DNA from: Trichoplax adhaerens | Taxonomy: Eukaryota; Placozoa; Uniplacotomia; Trichoplacea; Trichoplacidae | NCBI RefSeq assembly: GCF_000150275.1 | Contig: NW_002060945.1 | Span: 915,190 to 979,189, forward strand | Length of the DNA: 64,000 nt | Direction: 5' to 3' | Shown: piece after piece, positions 53,898-64,000 of the stretch | How positions within the stretch are numbered: the first letter of the stretch is position 1 | How the letters are laid out: every line of letters starts with the position of its first letter | Made by a program: the position numbers and the translations under genes | The notes under the pieces: model-generated | Told to the model about the DNA's origin: nothing | What the model saw: the letters and a program-made list of their open reading frames with translations, nothing else | Database searches by the model: none

Positions 53898-55253
53898 TTA
53901 AGTTAATATTAATCCTTTCACTGTATGTAATCGTAACTCTTCAATCTTATGTAACAGATCTCCTTCAAGTATTTTTTGCTTGGTTTCTAACATTGTACGC
54001 ATTGTAGCTAAGTTATCATGAGTTGCATCGAATCCTTCTCTACATTCTTGGCGAAACTTATCTATTAATGTGTTTTGCTCTTTTTTGAAATGTTGAACTT
54101 GTTGCTGGGCAAATTGAGTTTGCTGTTCTTGTAATTGCTTTATTAATTGTTTAACTTCTTTTTCTAATCCTTTAGCTATTTGAACCATCTGATGTTCTAA
54201 TTCGTTTTGTCGTAATTCTGATCGGTTGGAGATGACTTCAGCTTGGCGAATAAATTCCATAACTTGATTAGCTTCTGTTGTCATCCAACGCTTAATGTGA
54301 TCAGTTTGATCTTTAGCTTCTTGCCTTATAACAGTATATTTTTCTTCCCATTGGGTGTCTAAATGTTTCAGAGTATCGTCTAAGGAATCTTTCTCGCCTA
54401 GCTGTTGGGATAGCTGTTGAATAGTGGTCTTTTTCTCTGTTAAGTTTTGGCGGCAAACATTCATTTCATCTTCTAACTTACTTAGTCGCTGATTTACATG
54501 ATTTTGATTTGTCGATTGATTCTGTCTTATCGCATCAATTTGTCTACCTTGATTTTCTAATTCATCTTTCAAACGCCTAACTTGACTTTGTAATTCTTCT
54601 CTTTGGTCGTGTCCATTGTGAACTTTAGTTCCAATGATATCTAGTTCTTCTTTAATTTGCTGATGACTACGTATGAGATTATCAACTCTAAATGTATCTT
54701 TTTGGGTATTTAATTGTAAATTACTTATTTTATGTTGTTGTGTTCGAACAAAATTATTATAATGTTTGACTAAAGGCTCTATAGTATTGCTTAAGCGTTT
54801 GACAATAGTAGCAATGGCTTGAATGAAATCTTTTAACCACGTTCTAGCAGATTTGCTATTCTGGTGAGTAGCTTGTATAAGATTTAGCTGATTGACGAGA
54901 TCTTCTTGAACATCAAGGGCAAAATCAATTAGTTCTGATGTTGTTTTTTCATGTTCTTCTATACGACTATCTAGTGATATTACTGGATTATGATTATAAT
55001 TATTTGGTAAACTCTGCGATACTAGTGCATCGGCGTTATTAGCAAATACTGGTGGTAATCGATTAGAAGTCGATGCATATAACCGATTTTGTTTATGGCT
55101 ATTGTTTGCTTTTAGTAGTGATTGTTTCTGTAACAATCGTGCGAATCTATCTCGTTTTTGTTGGCCATGATTATCTTTTAGCTCTGTGAAGGCCATACTT
55201 TGATCAGTAGGTAAGCTTAAATTTTTGAAATCTTCGTTTATCAATTCTATCAT
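53898..55253 (-). CDS. FAM81: FAM81-family coiled-coil protein, intronless
   Basis: FAM81 proteins are poorly characterised animal coiled-coil proteins (vertebrate FAM81A is linked to the postsynaptic density). The diagnostic block is near residues 98-165: RIEEHEKTTSELIDFALDV, then the VNQLNLIQ segment, TWLKDFIQAIATIVKRLSNT and IEPL. It matches the EHxKTTxxLVxxAxxxxxDIVN / FLxxHIxxITxIVKxLxxDIE pattern of FAM81A and B. The rest is long coiled coil rich in Q, E and K. The C-terminus (FRQECREGFDATHDNLATMR, ETKQKILEGDLLHKIEEL) matches the family tail. I choose the Met at 55253 (MIELINEDFKNL), giving 451 residues. A frame-open upstream Met at 55328 would add 25 hydrophobic residues not expected in the family. 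The N-terminal 95 residues are a family-unlike basic, low-complexity extension. A single exon is unusual beside the intron-rich neighbours and hints at retroposition or intron loss. Confidence 0.82.
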   Translation of the reverse strand: MIELINEDFKNLSLPTDQSMAFTELKDNHGQQKRDRFARLLQKQSLLKANNSHKQNRLYASTSNRLPPVFANNADALVSQSLPNNYNHNPVISLDSRIEEHEKTTSELIDFALDVQEDLVNQLNLIQATHQNSKSARTWLKDFIQAIATIVKRLSNTIEPLVKHYNNFVRTQQHKISNLQLNTQKDTFRVDNLIRSHQQIKEELDIIGTKVHNGHDQREELQSQVRRLKDELENQGRQIDAIRQNQSTNQNHVNQRLSKLEDEMNVCRQNLTEKKTTIQQLSQQLGEKDSLDDTLKHLDTQWEEKYTVIRQEAKDQTDHIKRWMTTEANQVMEFIRQAEVISNRSELRQNELEHQMVQIAKGLEKEVKQLIKQLQEQQTQFAQQQVQHFKKEQNTLIDKFRQECREGFDATHDNLATMRTMLETKQKILEGDLLHKIEELRLHTVKGLILT

Positions 55254-56504
55254 GAATATAAAAGTGATTGGGAAAAGTAAGTAACTCTGTTGTTCTACAT
55301 TTAAGCAATAATAATGGATATAAATCAAAAAAATTCAAATAATAAAGTAAAAAATAGATAAGAATTAAATATTACAGCTATTCTATTACTATATAAGTAA
55401 TCTTTTGTAGTAATTAATGTTATCAAACAAATAAGATGTGCTTCGATCCGCTACATTTATCAGATTAAATTGATTTCATGAAGCATGGCATTAAAAATGA
55501 CAGCCTAAGTAGATAAAAATATGGCGGTCATGAGTTTCTTACTATTGATCGAATAAAATTGGATTAAACCATATTTAATAATAGTACATTTTTCAAGACT
55601 GTCGAACGGTAGTTTATTGCTAGGTAACATTTTGATAAATCATTACCTTAAGGCTTGCATTAATTATGGTTTTATTAAATGAAAAATGAGCGATGATTGT
55701 AGATTTTTAGCAGCATTTGAATAAAATAATTACCGTTGTGATTTCATTTGATCGTGTAGTATTTCTTATTCGATTGTAAGTCCAGCAATTTTGATTGTGG
55801 TCAATGTAGGATATATGCTTATATTAATTTTTTAGGGGGTAGTTTTTTACTATCAAATTACGATTTGGACACTTGAATATACTATTTAGGCAAAATTGCA
55901 TTGCAAGAAAAGTCGAAATAGTCCAGTGAGATTGATGGATCATGAAGCCTACTACAGTAGCATTAGGCTCAATAATGATAATAAATGGCAAGGTTGTTTA
56001 GATTAAGCCTATCAACTGGAAGTTGTAGACTACTGTAAACTATCCCGGCATGAATTTTTACTGTATCATGATATGACTCAAGAGGCGTATCAGTAATACG
56101 TAATAAAGTAGCTGTCGATCAACTTCTATGTATATATAGTGTATATGCCACCTACAGATTTGGCACAAGTGGATTCTATGAAGTGAATGTACAGTGAGAT
56201 TTTGGATAAATTAGTCGCCAGTGTTACTATGGCAACAAGGCCTCTACTACTTTTTACGGACGCTGTATCGTATTTGTTATGTATATCACTATCTAGAGTT
56301 AATGTAAGACTTACTACTGTATTAAAAGCATTTGAAGATTAGCTCTACTCTCAATTAGCATCTATTATAATAGTAAATATATCGCATTAGGTACACGATT
56401 GAATAAATAACATCAGACCGGCTAAATTTCCTAGATGCAAGTATGGCTACTAGAAAAAGAGCGAGTCAATTTCTGTGATCTATTCGGCACCCCTGGTGTA
56501 GTGT
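55254..56504. other. FAM81 5' flank
   Basis: No gene is supported. A YY1-like ATATGGCGG (plus strand) at 55520-55528, read as CCGCCATAT by FAM81, lies about 270 bases upstream of the FAM81 start. Confidence 0.45.
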
Positions 56505-58260
56505 GCGTACACTCGTACCGTACTCTACAGTAGTAAGTAGCGTCGTCCAGAAGGGTCCGGAACATACAGTACAGTACAGTACAGTACCACTAACCCTAGT
56601 ACTGTACATAATTTAGATAGTACTGTAGGGTCCTGTCACCCATGTGGACAAACTTATGAGCACTATACTGTACAGTGTGCAGTAGAGCCGCAATTTAGTA
56701 GTCCATTCGCAAAATACTGTACTGTACTGTACAGTGCGCAATCAGGTTGACCATAATTGGCAAAAGCAGTCCGATAACGCCGATCACTTCTCTAGTGGCA
56801 AAACAGTAAACTGAACAGTACTATACTATACTGTATAGTAAAGCTTATACTACACTTACTATACATTCTGTGAGATATGCTGTAGTATCCTTCTACCGTC
56901 CTAAATCGAATGACGATAATATGTTGTGAATTATTTTTCATTCACATTAAAGTAATGACTAATATTGTAAGTCTTGCATTAGTAGTCAAAGCAGTCCGAT
57001 AACGTCAATCACTTCTCTATCGGCAATACATTATACTGTACACTGTACAGTACTGTATAGTAAAGCTTATACTACAGTACTTACTGTACCTGCTGTACTG
57101 GAACTGTGAGATACTGTACAGTATACTGTACAGTACTGTACTGTACTGTACAGCGTACAGTAGTATCCTTCTACTGTCCGAAATCGAATGGCGATAACGT
57201 TTCACTATGTTGTGAATTATTTTTCGTTCATATTAGAGTAATGACTCATATTGTAAGCCTTGCATTAGTAGTCACAGCATTTAGCACCTGTTGTAGTACA
57301 CTCAATGAGCATGGTATCGTCGATAGACTAAGGACCAATGACACTTTAGAGCATACTTTGGGGGTACTTAAGTACTTTAGAGTGAGTCTTTTATTCCATT
57401 GGGGTTGAAAAATTCTCAACGACTTACAGTACAGTACAGTACGACTGTAAAATGAGTGGACTGTAGTAAGTCGTTTACTACCACAAGAAGGCAATAGGGG
57501 CTAGACCTGAATTTTACTGTACTGTACACTGTACACTGTACAGCATACCGTCCACGTCCTTTGTGGTACAGTACTGTACGGTGTGAAATGAGCCAATGAA
57601 CCTTAAGCAAATGGGGACCCACAATTTGAAATGCAGTCCAATACGGTACTGTAAGAACACGTAATTAGTACAGCTGGAAGTCCCATAGTGGACATACGTT
57701 CAGACTTCATACCGAGATTCAAAATTTTTAAAATAATATTTACACGATCGCTATTTTTTTTTCCAGTTTCTACAGCACAAATTAGAGGATGGCGCAAATC
57801 GGTAGGGGTGAAGTACAAATGAGGCTACGGGAAAAAGACGTCCTTGATCCAGCATTAACGCGACGGGAAATCTCAGGTTGACTGACATATTGATCATTTG
57901 GATTCCACTGTAATCCAGGCCTATCTCGACGTGTGACCTCCATCCAAATATCACATTGTACTGTAGTGCCTTTTTTTTTTTTTTTCCTCTTGGCTTATTT
58001 CAGTCAAATGAATTTAGAATTGAGGATATTGACTGCCCACCAATTCTGAATGATAATGATATGCAAATGGTGGAGACATCTTTTACGCTATCTCTCCATC
58101 AGTTTATTCCTATTTATACTACTATGGGAGATACGCCTTCAACTGATCTTCTACTTACATCTTGATTTTTTTCTTGTACAGTACAGTATAGTAAAATGCA
58201 GTCCATCTCCTAGACTTGATAACGTGCAATACTGTACTCTGGACAGCATTGCATCGGACA
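56505..58260. repeat. Island B of TACTG/CAGTA pentamers between FAM81 and IQGAP
   Basis: The second large pentamer island. Runs occur at 56566-56586, 56665-56680, 56716-56738, 57025-57062, 57112-57165, 57425-57442, 57515-57545, 57566-57578 and 58177-58192, in both orientations and often switching orientation within a run. It also contains homopolymer T tracts at about 57970-57985 and 58278-58289 and a GC-richer stretch, 57760-57960, that does not look like the repeats and carries the proposed IQGAP first exon. The many open frames on both strands are translated repeat. Confidence 0.8.
56764..57275. repeat. Tandem duplication with pentamer expansion in the second copy
   Basis: Copy 1 (56764-56988) and copy 2 (56989-57275) share AAGCAGTCCGATAACG, ATCACTTCTCTA-GGCAA, TAGTAAAGCTTATACTACA, GTAGTATCCTTCTAC, AAATCGAATG-CGATAA, ATGTTGTGAATTATTTTTC and TTGCATTAGTAGTCA. 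Copy 2 is about 60 bases longer. Where copy 1 reads GATATGCTGTAGTATCC, copy 2 has a run of some 50 bases of TACTG/CAGTA units before the same GTAGTATCC. Confidence 0.85.
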
Positions 58261-61200
58261 TTGCAGTCGTAGTTGCTTTTTTTTTTTTCCACTATCATGA
58301 TGAGTATGGCTGTCATTTTATTGTAGTGTTATAAAGTGGTCTAATTAAATTGAATATAGACATCATTTGACTGGATTACAAGTCTAGCATTAGCTTACTA
58401 TAGGTCTGAATTGTCCAACATTTTCTTCTTTTGTCATTGAAAAACCATCCTTTAAATGAGGTATTGTAAACGTTGATTACACCCATTACTAACACTTATT
58501 TTTGATTAATTACGATAGGCTTACGTTCTCGTGTCCAAGCAGCAGAAATTATGGATGAAGAACGGCAAAAACTCATTGCTTACCAGTACCTTTGTCGCTT
58601 AGCAGAAGCGAAAGAGTAAGTAAATCTGTACTATACCATCATTCTTTGTCATCCATGGGAATAGTCGGCAATGTAATTAGGCTGACTGCTGTCATCATAA
58701 TTGCTACGCTGCCAATTGCTTATTCGAGTATGGATAGGCTGTACAACATTGGTATTGCGTCGAAAATCGACACTGTTGCATGTTTTAAATCATTGTAGGA
58801 TAATTTTGTGATGAGTAGTTTTTTTAAACTGAATCAAAACAGAATTACACTTATCATCTGCTATATGTACTGTAATACTGCAACAGTGTAGTCCACAAAG
58901 TAGCTTTTGATAAAAAAGGCTTTATAGTCAAACACTAGAATGAAGTACTTTCGTCCGATATAGAGTACGCATACGAGCTACGCTGTCACCAATCAAACCC
59001 ATTATACTCTCCTACTCGTATACATAAAGTAGCTGCAATGCGGTTGCGATAGTGGCAGTTTGAAATAAATACAACTTTCCTATGTACCATGATCTAAAGT
59101 TGAAGAATACTGTAAAAGTGGGATTACAATCGATCGTGGCAGTAAAGTACTGGTACATAGAATATATTTTACAGCATACCAAACACAAAGGTATATTGCT
59201 GTATGAATACATCGAATGATTCTATTTATATTTGCCGTATTATTACAGCTGGATTGAGCGATGTATTAGTGAAAACATTCCGGTATCAATTAGCGAGTTT
59301 GAGAATACTCTACGAAATGGCATATTGTTGGCAAAGCTTAGCCACTCGTTTGCTACTGATGTGGTCCCGCTGAAGAGGATCTACGATGTAGATGAAGCAA
59401 AATATAAAGTAAGCAATCTTGCATGATATTTGTTGACTTATTAACCTAAAGTTCAAGTTATATTATTGATTCGCAATCTGTTTCGAAAAGTGTAAAGGTT
59501 TACTGCTTTCCTTGAACGACTTATGATAGTACCTTAATCTTTTCTGGCATTCTAGTAGTCCTTGATCTTGCATATGTATGCTGATCGAGTAGTCATACGA
59601 TGCATGTATATAATACAGTTGACTTTTTTTAATGACTGTGTTAGATTGCCATGATTGTATTATAATTTGTGATAATTGATTGAATAGTGCAAGAAATTAA
59701 CGTAGCGAACTTTTAATGTACCATCGTTAACTATATTTATACTGATATTAGGTTAAAGGATTACATTTTAAGCATACGCAAAACTTTAATTACTGGATCG
59801 AAGCATTGGACAGTATCAAATTTCCTAAGGTACAGTTAAGATATTCCAGTATAGAATTTACATTAATCTTTAGTCTAGTCGTAATAATTTCTCGTCAATA
59901 ATAGCCTACACGTTTAAAGTTTGCTAACATGGAGGCATGACCATTGATTAAGTTAAAAATAGGATAGGACAGTTTAGTGTAAATTTATAATTAGTAGACG
60001 TCTTAAGGCTATAATTGATGGTGTAGTGTGGTTTTGTATTAAAAGAAAAAGATATAGAAACCAATTTTATGATCTCTATCAACTTGTAGGAATTATTTAA
60101 ATCACATATATTTCTTATCAAGAGTTGGATCATATTATCGCTCGCTATTTGTACTATATAACTTATTATATCGATTAATCCCTTGTAAATTAATGCTCTT
60201 ACGATTAAAGCTTGGATTTTCTTCGATATAACTAATGTATCACATACAATATGCCACGTACAATATGATCAGTTACTATACCATTTAAGAACGAATGTTT
60301 CTATTTTGAAAATGGATTGATGAAGATTGTGATCGGCAAAAAAATATAGCGGATCGAAATCTTAATACCGAGGACATTTTTACATGATATGTCATAGATG
60401 GTATTGGTAGATTACGGTACTATACTTTCTCTCATTAGTTTAGGTGAAATTATCACAATGGTGTGAGAATTAAATATCTGTGCGCTGGGCTATATGGAGA
60501 TGTTATTTTAGTTCCCGTTATACCATGATTAATACGCATAGATGCAGTTGAAATGTATTTCGTCTGTAGCTACTGTTGTAACGTTGAGTAACTTTGATCA
60601 TTACAGATTTTTCATCCTGAAACTGTCGACTTATACGATCAGAAAAATATGCCCAAAGTAATCTACTGCATTCATGCCGTTGCGTAAGTTGTTCGTCAAA
60701 TATTATTCTATTTAGCTTAACAAGATCGTTTATTATATCAATTCTTGGATCTTTAAAGATTACTTACCATGTTCAATGATTAGATTATACTGTTACAAGC
60801 TTGGTAAATCACCTGCTATTACTAGCCTTAGTGGTAAAGTTACTTTTACAGGTATGCATTCTTTTCAATTTGTAAAATATTTTAAAAGTTACAGAATGGA
60901 ATCAAATATTAAGTATAGAAAGATAAGTAGTGCTGATATCGGTTATTCTACGTTAAATTGCGATTCATGTATGTCTGTGTGAGTAACTTTCATTGTACAA
61001 GGAAGCAACAAACTTTAATTCTCTTTATTACGTAAACTAGATGAAGAAATTTTAGAAAAGAGCGTTGAACTAAAAAGCCGTGGTGTGAAGATTCCGATGT
61101 TCAATCGTATTGGCGGGATTTTAACAAAAGAGGTATACCTATCTAGATTATAGCTATCCGTAAAGGATGTACGAGTATTAAATTTTTTCTCTTATTATTA

Positions 61201-64000
61201 TCGCTAGCAATTTATTCAATATCATTATCCTATTCGACTATTTTATTTCTAGATAAAAGTAGACGATGAAACTTGTAAGGAGATAGCATTTTCATTTCCT
61301 ATCAGAGCTGTCAACGTTATAACATTATAGAAGACATTGTAATAATTATAAACTGTTTAGTTTTCAAGGCAATTGTAGCAGTAAATCGCGCAATAGATGA
61401 TGAAGACGCGCCACAAACTGTAGTTGCAATGAATCATATCGCTGCAAGATTGGTTGACATAGATCCAGATTATGCTGATTACTATCAAAAAAAATTATTT
61501 ACGGCTAAAAATATCAAAGTATCAGAAGCGGCTACAGATGAAATGGAAGATAATACAGAGGTTAGCTAGTGTTTTAGTTTTTGTTGTTCATACATAGATT
61601 TGATACTGTTATTGATATATCTTTATTCTCCATATGTAGCTTACTGAAGAAGATTATTATAAGACAAATCTAAAGCATGACCAGATTCAGAGTATTGTCA
61701 GTGAAGTTAACGAAGAAAGAAAAGATTTCGAAAGTAAGTTTATAGCGCAAAAATTTATAGTATTAATGGTCAGTGAATGGTTAAATTTTTTTTCTGTTGT
61801 ATTTATTACAATCAAGTGAATATGGCATTGCAAGCAGTTATCGACTCCATCGAAGATGGAGATTTGTTAAGGGCTCTTAAAAATCCGCTTCTACTGTTTT
61901 CGGGAGTTGATTCCTCAATCATACATATATACAGAAATCATCTTATGACTCTGAAGGCAAAGGTATGTCTTTTAAGTAGTATTAATTTTAGTTGATATAG
62001 TGTAACTATCAGCCATTATTAATTAAATGTCAGGAAGAAATTGTTTAATTATATTTTAATGTTACTATTCTAGCGTAATCAGGAAGATGCACAGATCACT
62101 TACGATGACATTCAACTTACAATTAAGAATGCTAATGCAGAGATAAAGAAAATGAATTACCAACAGTCTATTTTGCAGATTCTTAACAACTTACTTGACA
62201 GTAATCCTGTAAATTGTGCAAAATTAAAGGAATGCCTGGAAAATGAATATTTCGAATTTAGCAATCTTAATCCTGCATTCATTGAACAGTATAGTATTGT
62301 AATGAGGCGTGGTCGTTTAGAAAAAGTTGTCATAAATGGCTATGGGGAAGAAGGTTTGTTAACATCTGACGAAATACAGAGTTTAATTAATCAGGCTAAT
62401 CTTTTGCGCGAATTAAACGATGCTCTGGATCGAGAGCCAACCGATAATCAAAAATTGGAAGAATGTCTAGGATCGGACATACTTGGATTGCGTGACGTGG
62501 ATTTCGTATGGCTGGAAGTTTATTCGATCTGCTTGAAAAACAGAAGAATGGAGAAGTTAAAAATTTATGGTAACGGTAATAAAAGTCTTTTATACCTGGA
62601 TGAACTTCAACGTCTGATATTGCAGACTAACTGGTTGATCATCTTAAATGAGGCTCTGGATAAGAATCCTTCTGATGAAAAGAAGATTAATGAGTGTTTA
62701 TTGTCTGAATATATAGATGTAGATGATGTTAACTCTGATAATATAATGCAATACATTACGATGCTTAAGTTACGTAAGAAAGAAAAATCGGCTACTAGCA
62801 ATGATTTTAAAGAAGTAATGTTGACTGTTAAAGACATTCAGGTTATTATTTCTCGTGAAAATGCGCTCTTGACTTTGGATCGAGCGTTGCAAGCAGAACC
62901 GATTGAAATTGCGAAGCTGAGAGAGTCTTTAAGATCGAAGGTGTTAAATTTTGCAAATTTACGTATGGAGATATCCTCAATGTATGCTGCTTCGTTGAAG
63001 GAGGGACGTGATAAAAAAGGCGTAATTAGTGACGACATTCTTCGTGAGAATGAGATACAGTGTTGTATTGATGAAGTGAATGCATTAATTGCTTTAAATG
63101 AGTGTATCATTGAAGATCCCGTTAATATGGAGAAATTGAAAGGGTATCTATGTGATGATGTGCTTAATTTATCGGATGTAAACGTGGAAAATTTATTTTT
63201 ATACGCACCCTCATTAACAACGAAGAGAAAACAAAAAATGAAGGATTATATTGATCCCATTAAAAATCTTTTAAGTAAAAGCGAGGTGAATCTAGTTATT
63301 CATTTTTCAAATATCATTGTTGCTATCAACGAGGGTTTAGAAAACTATCCTTCCAACAAAGAACAGTTTAGTAGCTGGATACTAGATGAAACATTAGCGT
63401 TCGATGGATCACAGTCTCATCTGGTTACGCTGTACGTCGAAATATTAAAAAGAACGCAAAAGGAGAGATTAGGTAGTGATGAAAGTTTCTTGAATTATTT
63501 GGATATCCAGAACTGTATTACTCTTGGGAATGAAATTCACGATGCAAATGTCGCGCTAATTAAATGTGTTGCCAAAGTTAATGCAACAGTCGAAGCGGAA
63601 GACCATGAAGCTGTATTATTGGCTTTGCAGAGTGAAATTCTGTCGTTAAAGGAAGTAAATCCGGAACAAAGCACTGGCTATTTGACATCGCTGAAGGCGG
63701 CCAAAGACGAGAAAATTTCCGATTGTCAAAATGGTTGGGTCAAGCACGAGATCGAAATTGGCGGTCACATATATTATAACTTATCTACTGAAGATTTTAT
63801 GTATGATGCTCCTGAAGGTTACGTATCAAATGGAAGGTTTCTGACTAAAATTGAAATTGAGGTCAGCGCTTCTATAATTAATTTTTAGAGAATTTACTGC
63901 AGTATTATAATTGTAAATTTTTATTCTCATTTCAGCAAGCACTTATAGCTGAAAATGAGCGCTACAACTTATACGACAGGCAACTACCGCAAATTATTGC
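57789..64000 (+). CDS. IQGAP1: IQGAP scaffold protein, N-terminal two-thirds (runs off the window)
   Basis: IQGAPs are large cytoplasmic scaffolds linking Cdc42/Rac, actin, calmodulin and MAPK proteins. In-phase exons are 57789-57801 (tentative), 58519-58615, 59249-59408, 59752-59829, 60607-60683, 60784-60851, 61041-61132, 61253-61274, 61361-61560, 61640-61733, 61817-61962, 62074-63861 and 63936 onward; about 966 residues are visible. The N-terminus reads MDEERQKLIAYQYLCRLAEA, then a calponin-homology domain (LRNGILLAKLSHSF, KHTQNFNYWIEALDSIKFPK, PKVIYCIHAVALYCYKLGKS). Next are VKIPMFNRIGGILTKE and then eight to nine IQGAP-type helical repeats, most in the 1.8-kb exon. A degenerate WW-like module follows (NGWVKHEIEIGGHIYYNLS) whose second Trp is replaced. 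IQ motifs and the GRD lie beyond the end. The 13-base first exon (MAQI+G) is chosen by phase, ATGGCG context and donor GTAGGG and is uncertain; the rest is firm. Confidence 0.9.

Noticed and set aside
57017-58334. Further open frames in both strands, including one at 57241 with a signal-peptide-like start (MTHIVSLALVVTAFSTCC)
   Set aside because: They lie in pentamer island B and its tandem duplication, overlap each other on both strands, and have no splice support or homology.
58592-58798. 68-codon plus frame
   Set aside because: It overlaps the donor of an IQGAP exon in another frame and runs into the intron; a shadow frame.

Overview
This is a window of AT-rich animal nuclear DNA. Genes are split by many short GT-AG introns, commonly about 70 to 700 bases long, and they encode animal-type proteins (HAX1, KSR, SIRT6, FAM81, IQGAP). 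Gene content, compact introns and base composition fit an early-branching animal, most likely a placozoan of the Trichoplax type. That assignment is inference; no mitochondrial or rRNA marker is present to prove it. No bacterial operon, CRISPR array or recognisable intact transposon was seen.

Layout. From 1 to 15 kb the window is gene-dense: the 5' part of a mitochondrial ATP synthase alpha gene (minus), HAX1 (plus, 2.3-4.1 kb), SIRT6 (plus, 6.0-8.5 kb), an unidentified candidate gene (plus, about 9.5-11.0 kb) and a KSR-type pseudokinase (minus, 12.3-14.6 kb). From about 15 to 48.5 kb lies a gene desert of roughly 33 kb. It holds several old tandem duplications and minisatellites, a hairpin-rich island near 40 kb and a few short or decayed reading frames, but no gene I can name. 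From 48.9 to 64 kb genes return: a TP53I3-like quinone oxidoreductase (plus, ten exons), an intronless FAM81 coiled-coil gene (minus) and the 5' two-thirds of an IQGAP gene (plus, running off the end).

The genes do not form one pathway. ATP synthase alpha and HAX1 are both mitochondrial and are divergently transcribed from one 1.2-kb intergenic region. KSR (a MAPK scaffold) and IQGAP (a Rho/MAPK and cytoskeletal scaffold) are both signalling scaffolds but lie 43 kb apart.

The most unusual signal is a family of self-complementary short repeats built from TACTG and its reverse complement CAGTA, giving strings such as GTACTGTACTGTACAGTAC. They gather in islands at the 5' ends of genes: between ATP5A and HAX1, just upstream of SIRT6 and of the oxidoreductase, and between FAM81 and IQGAP. 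They are sparse in the desert. A 225-base duplication near 57 kb shows the pentamers expanding in one copy. A related octamer palindrome, TACGCGTA, occurs eight times, all outside the desert proper. YY1/TISU-like ATGGCGG elements sit at or near several translation starts.
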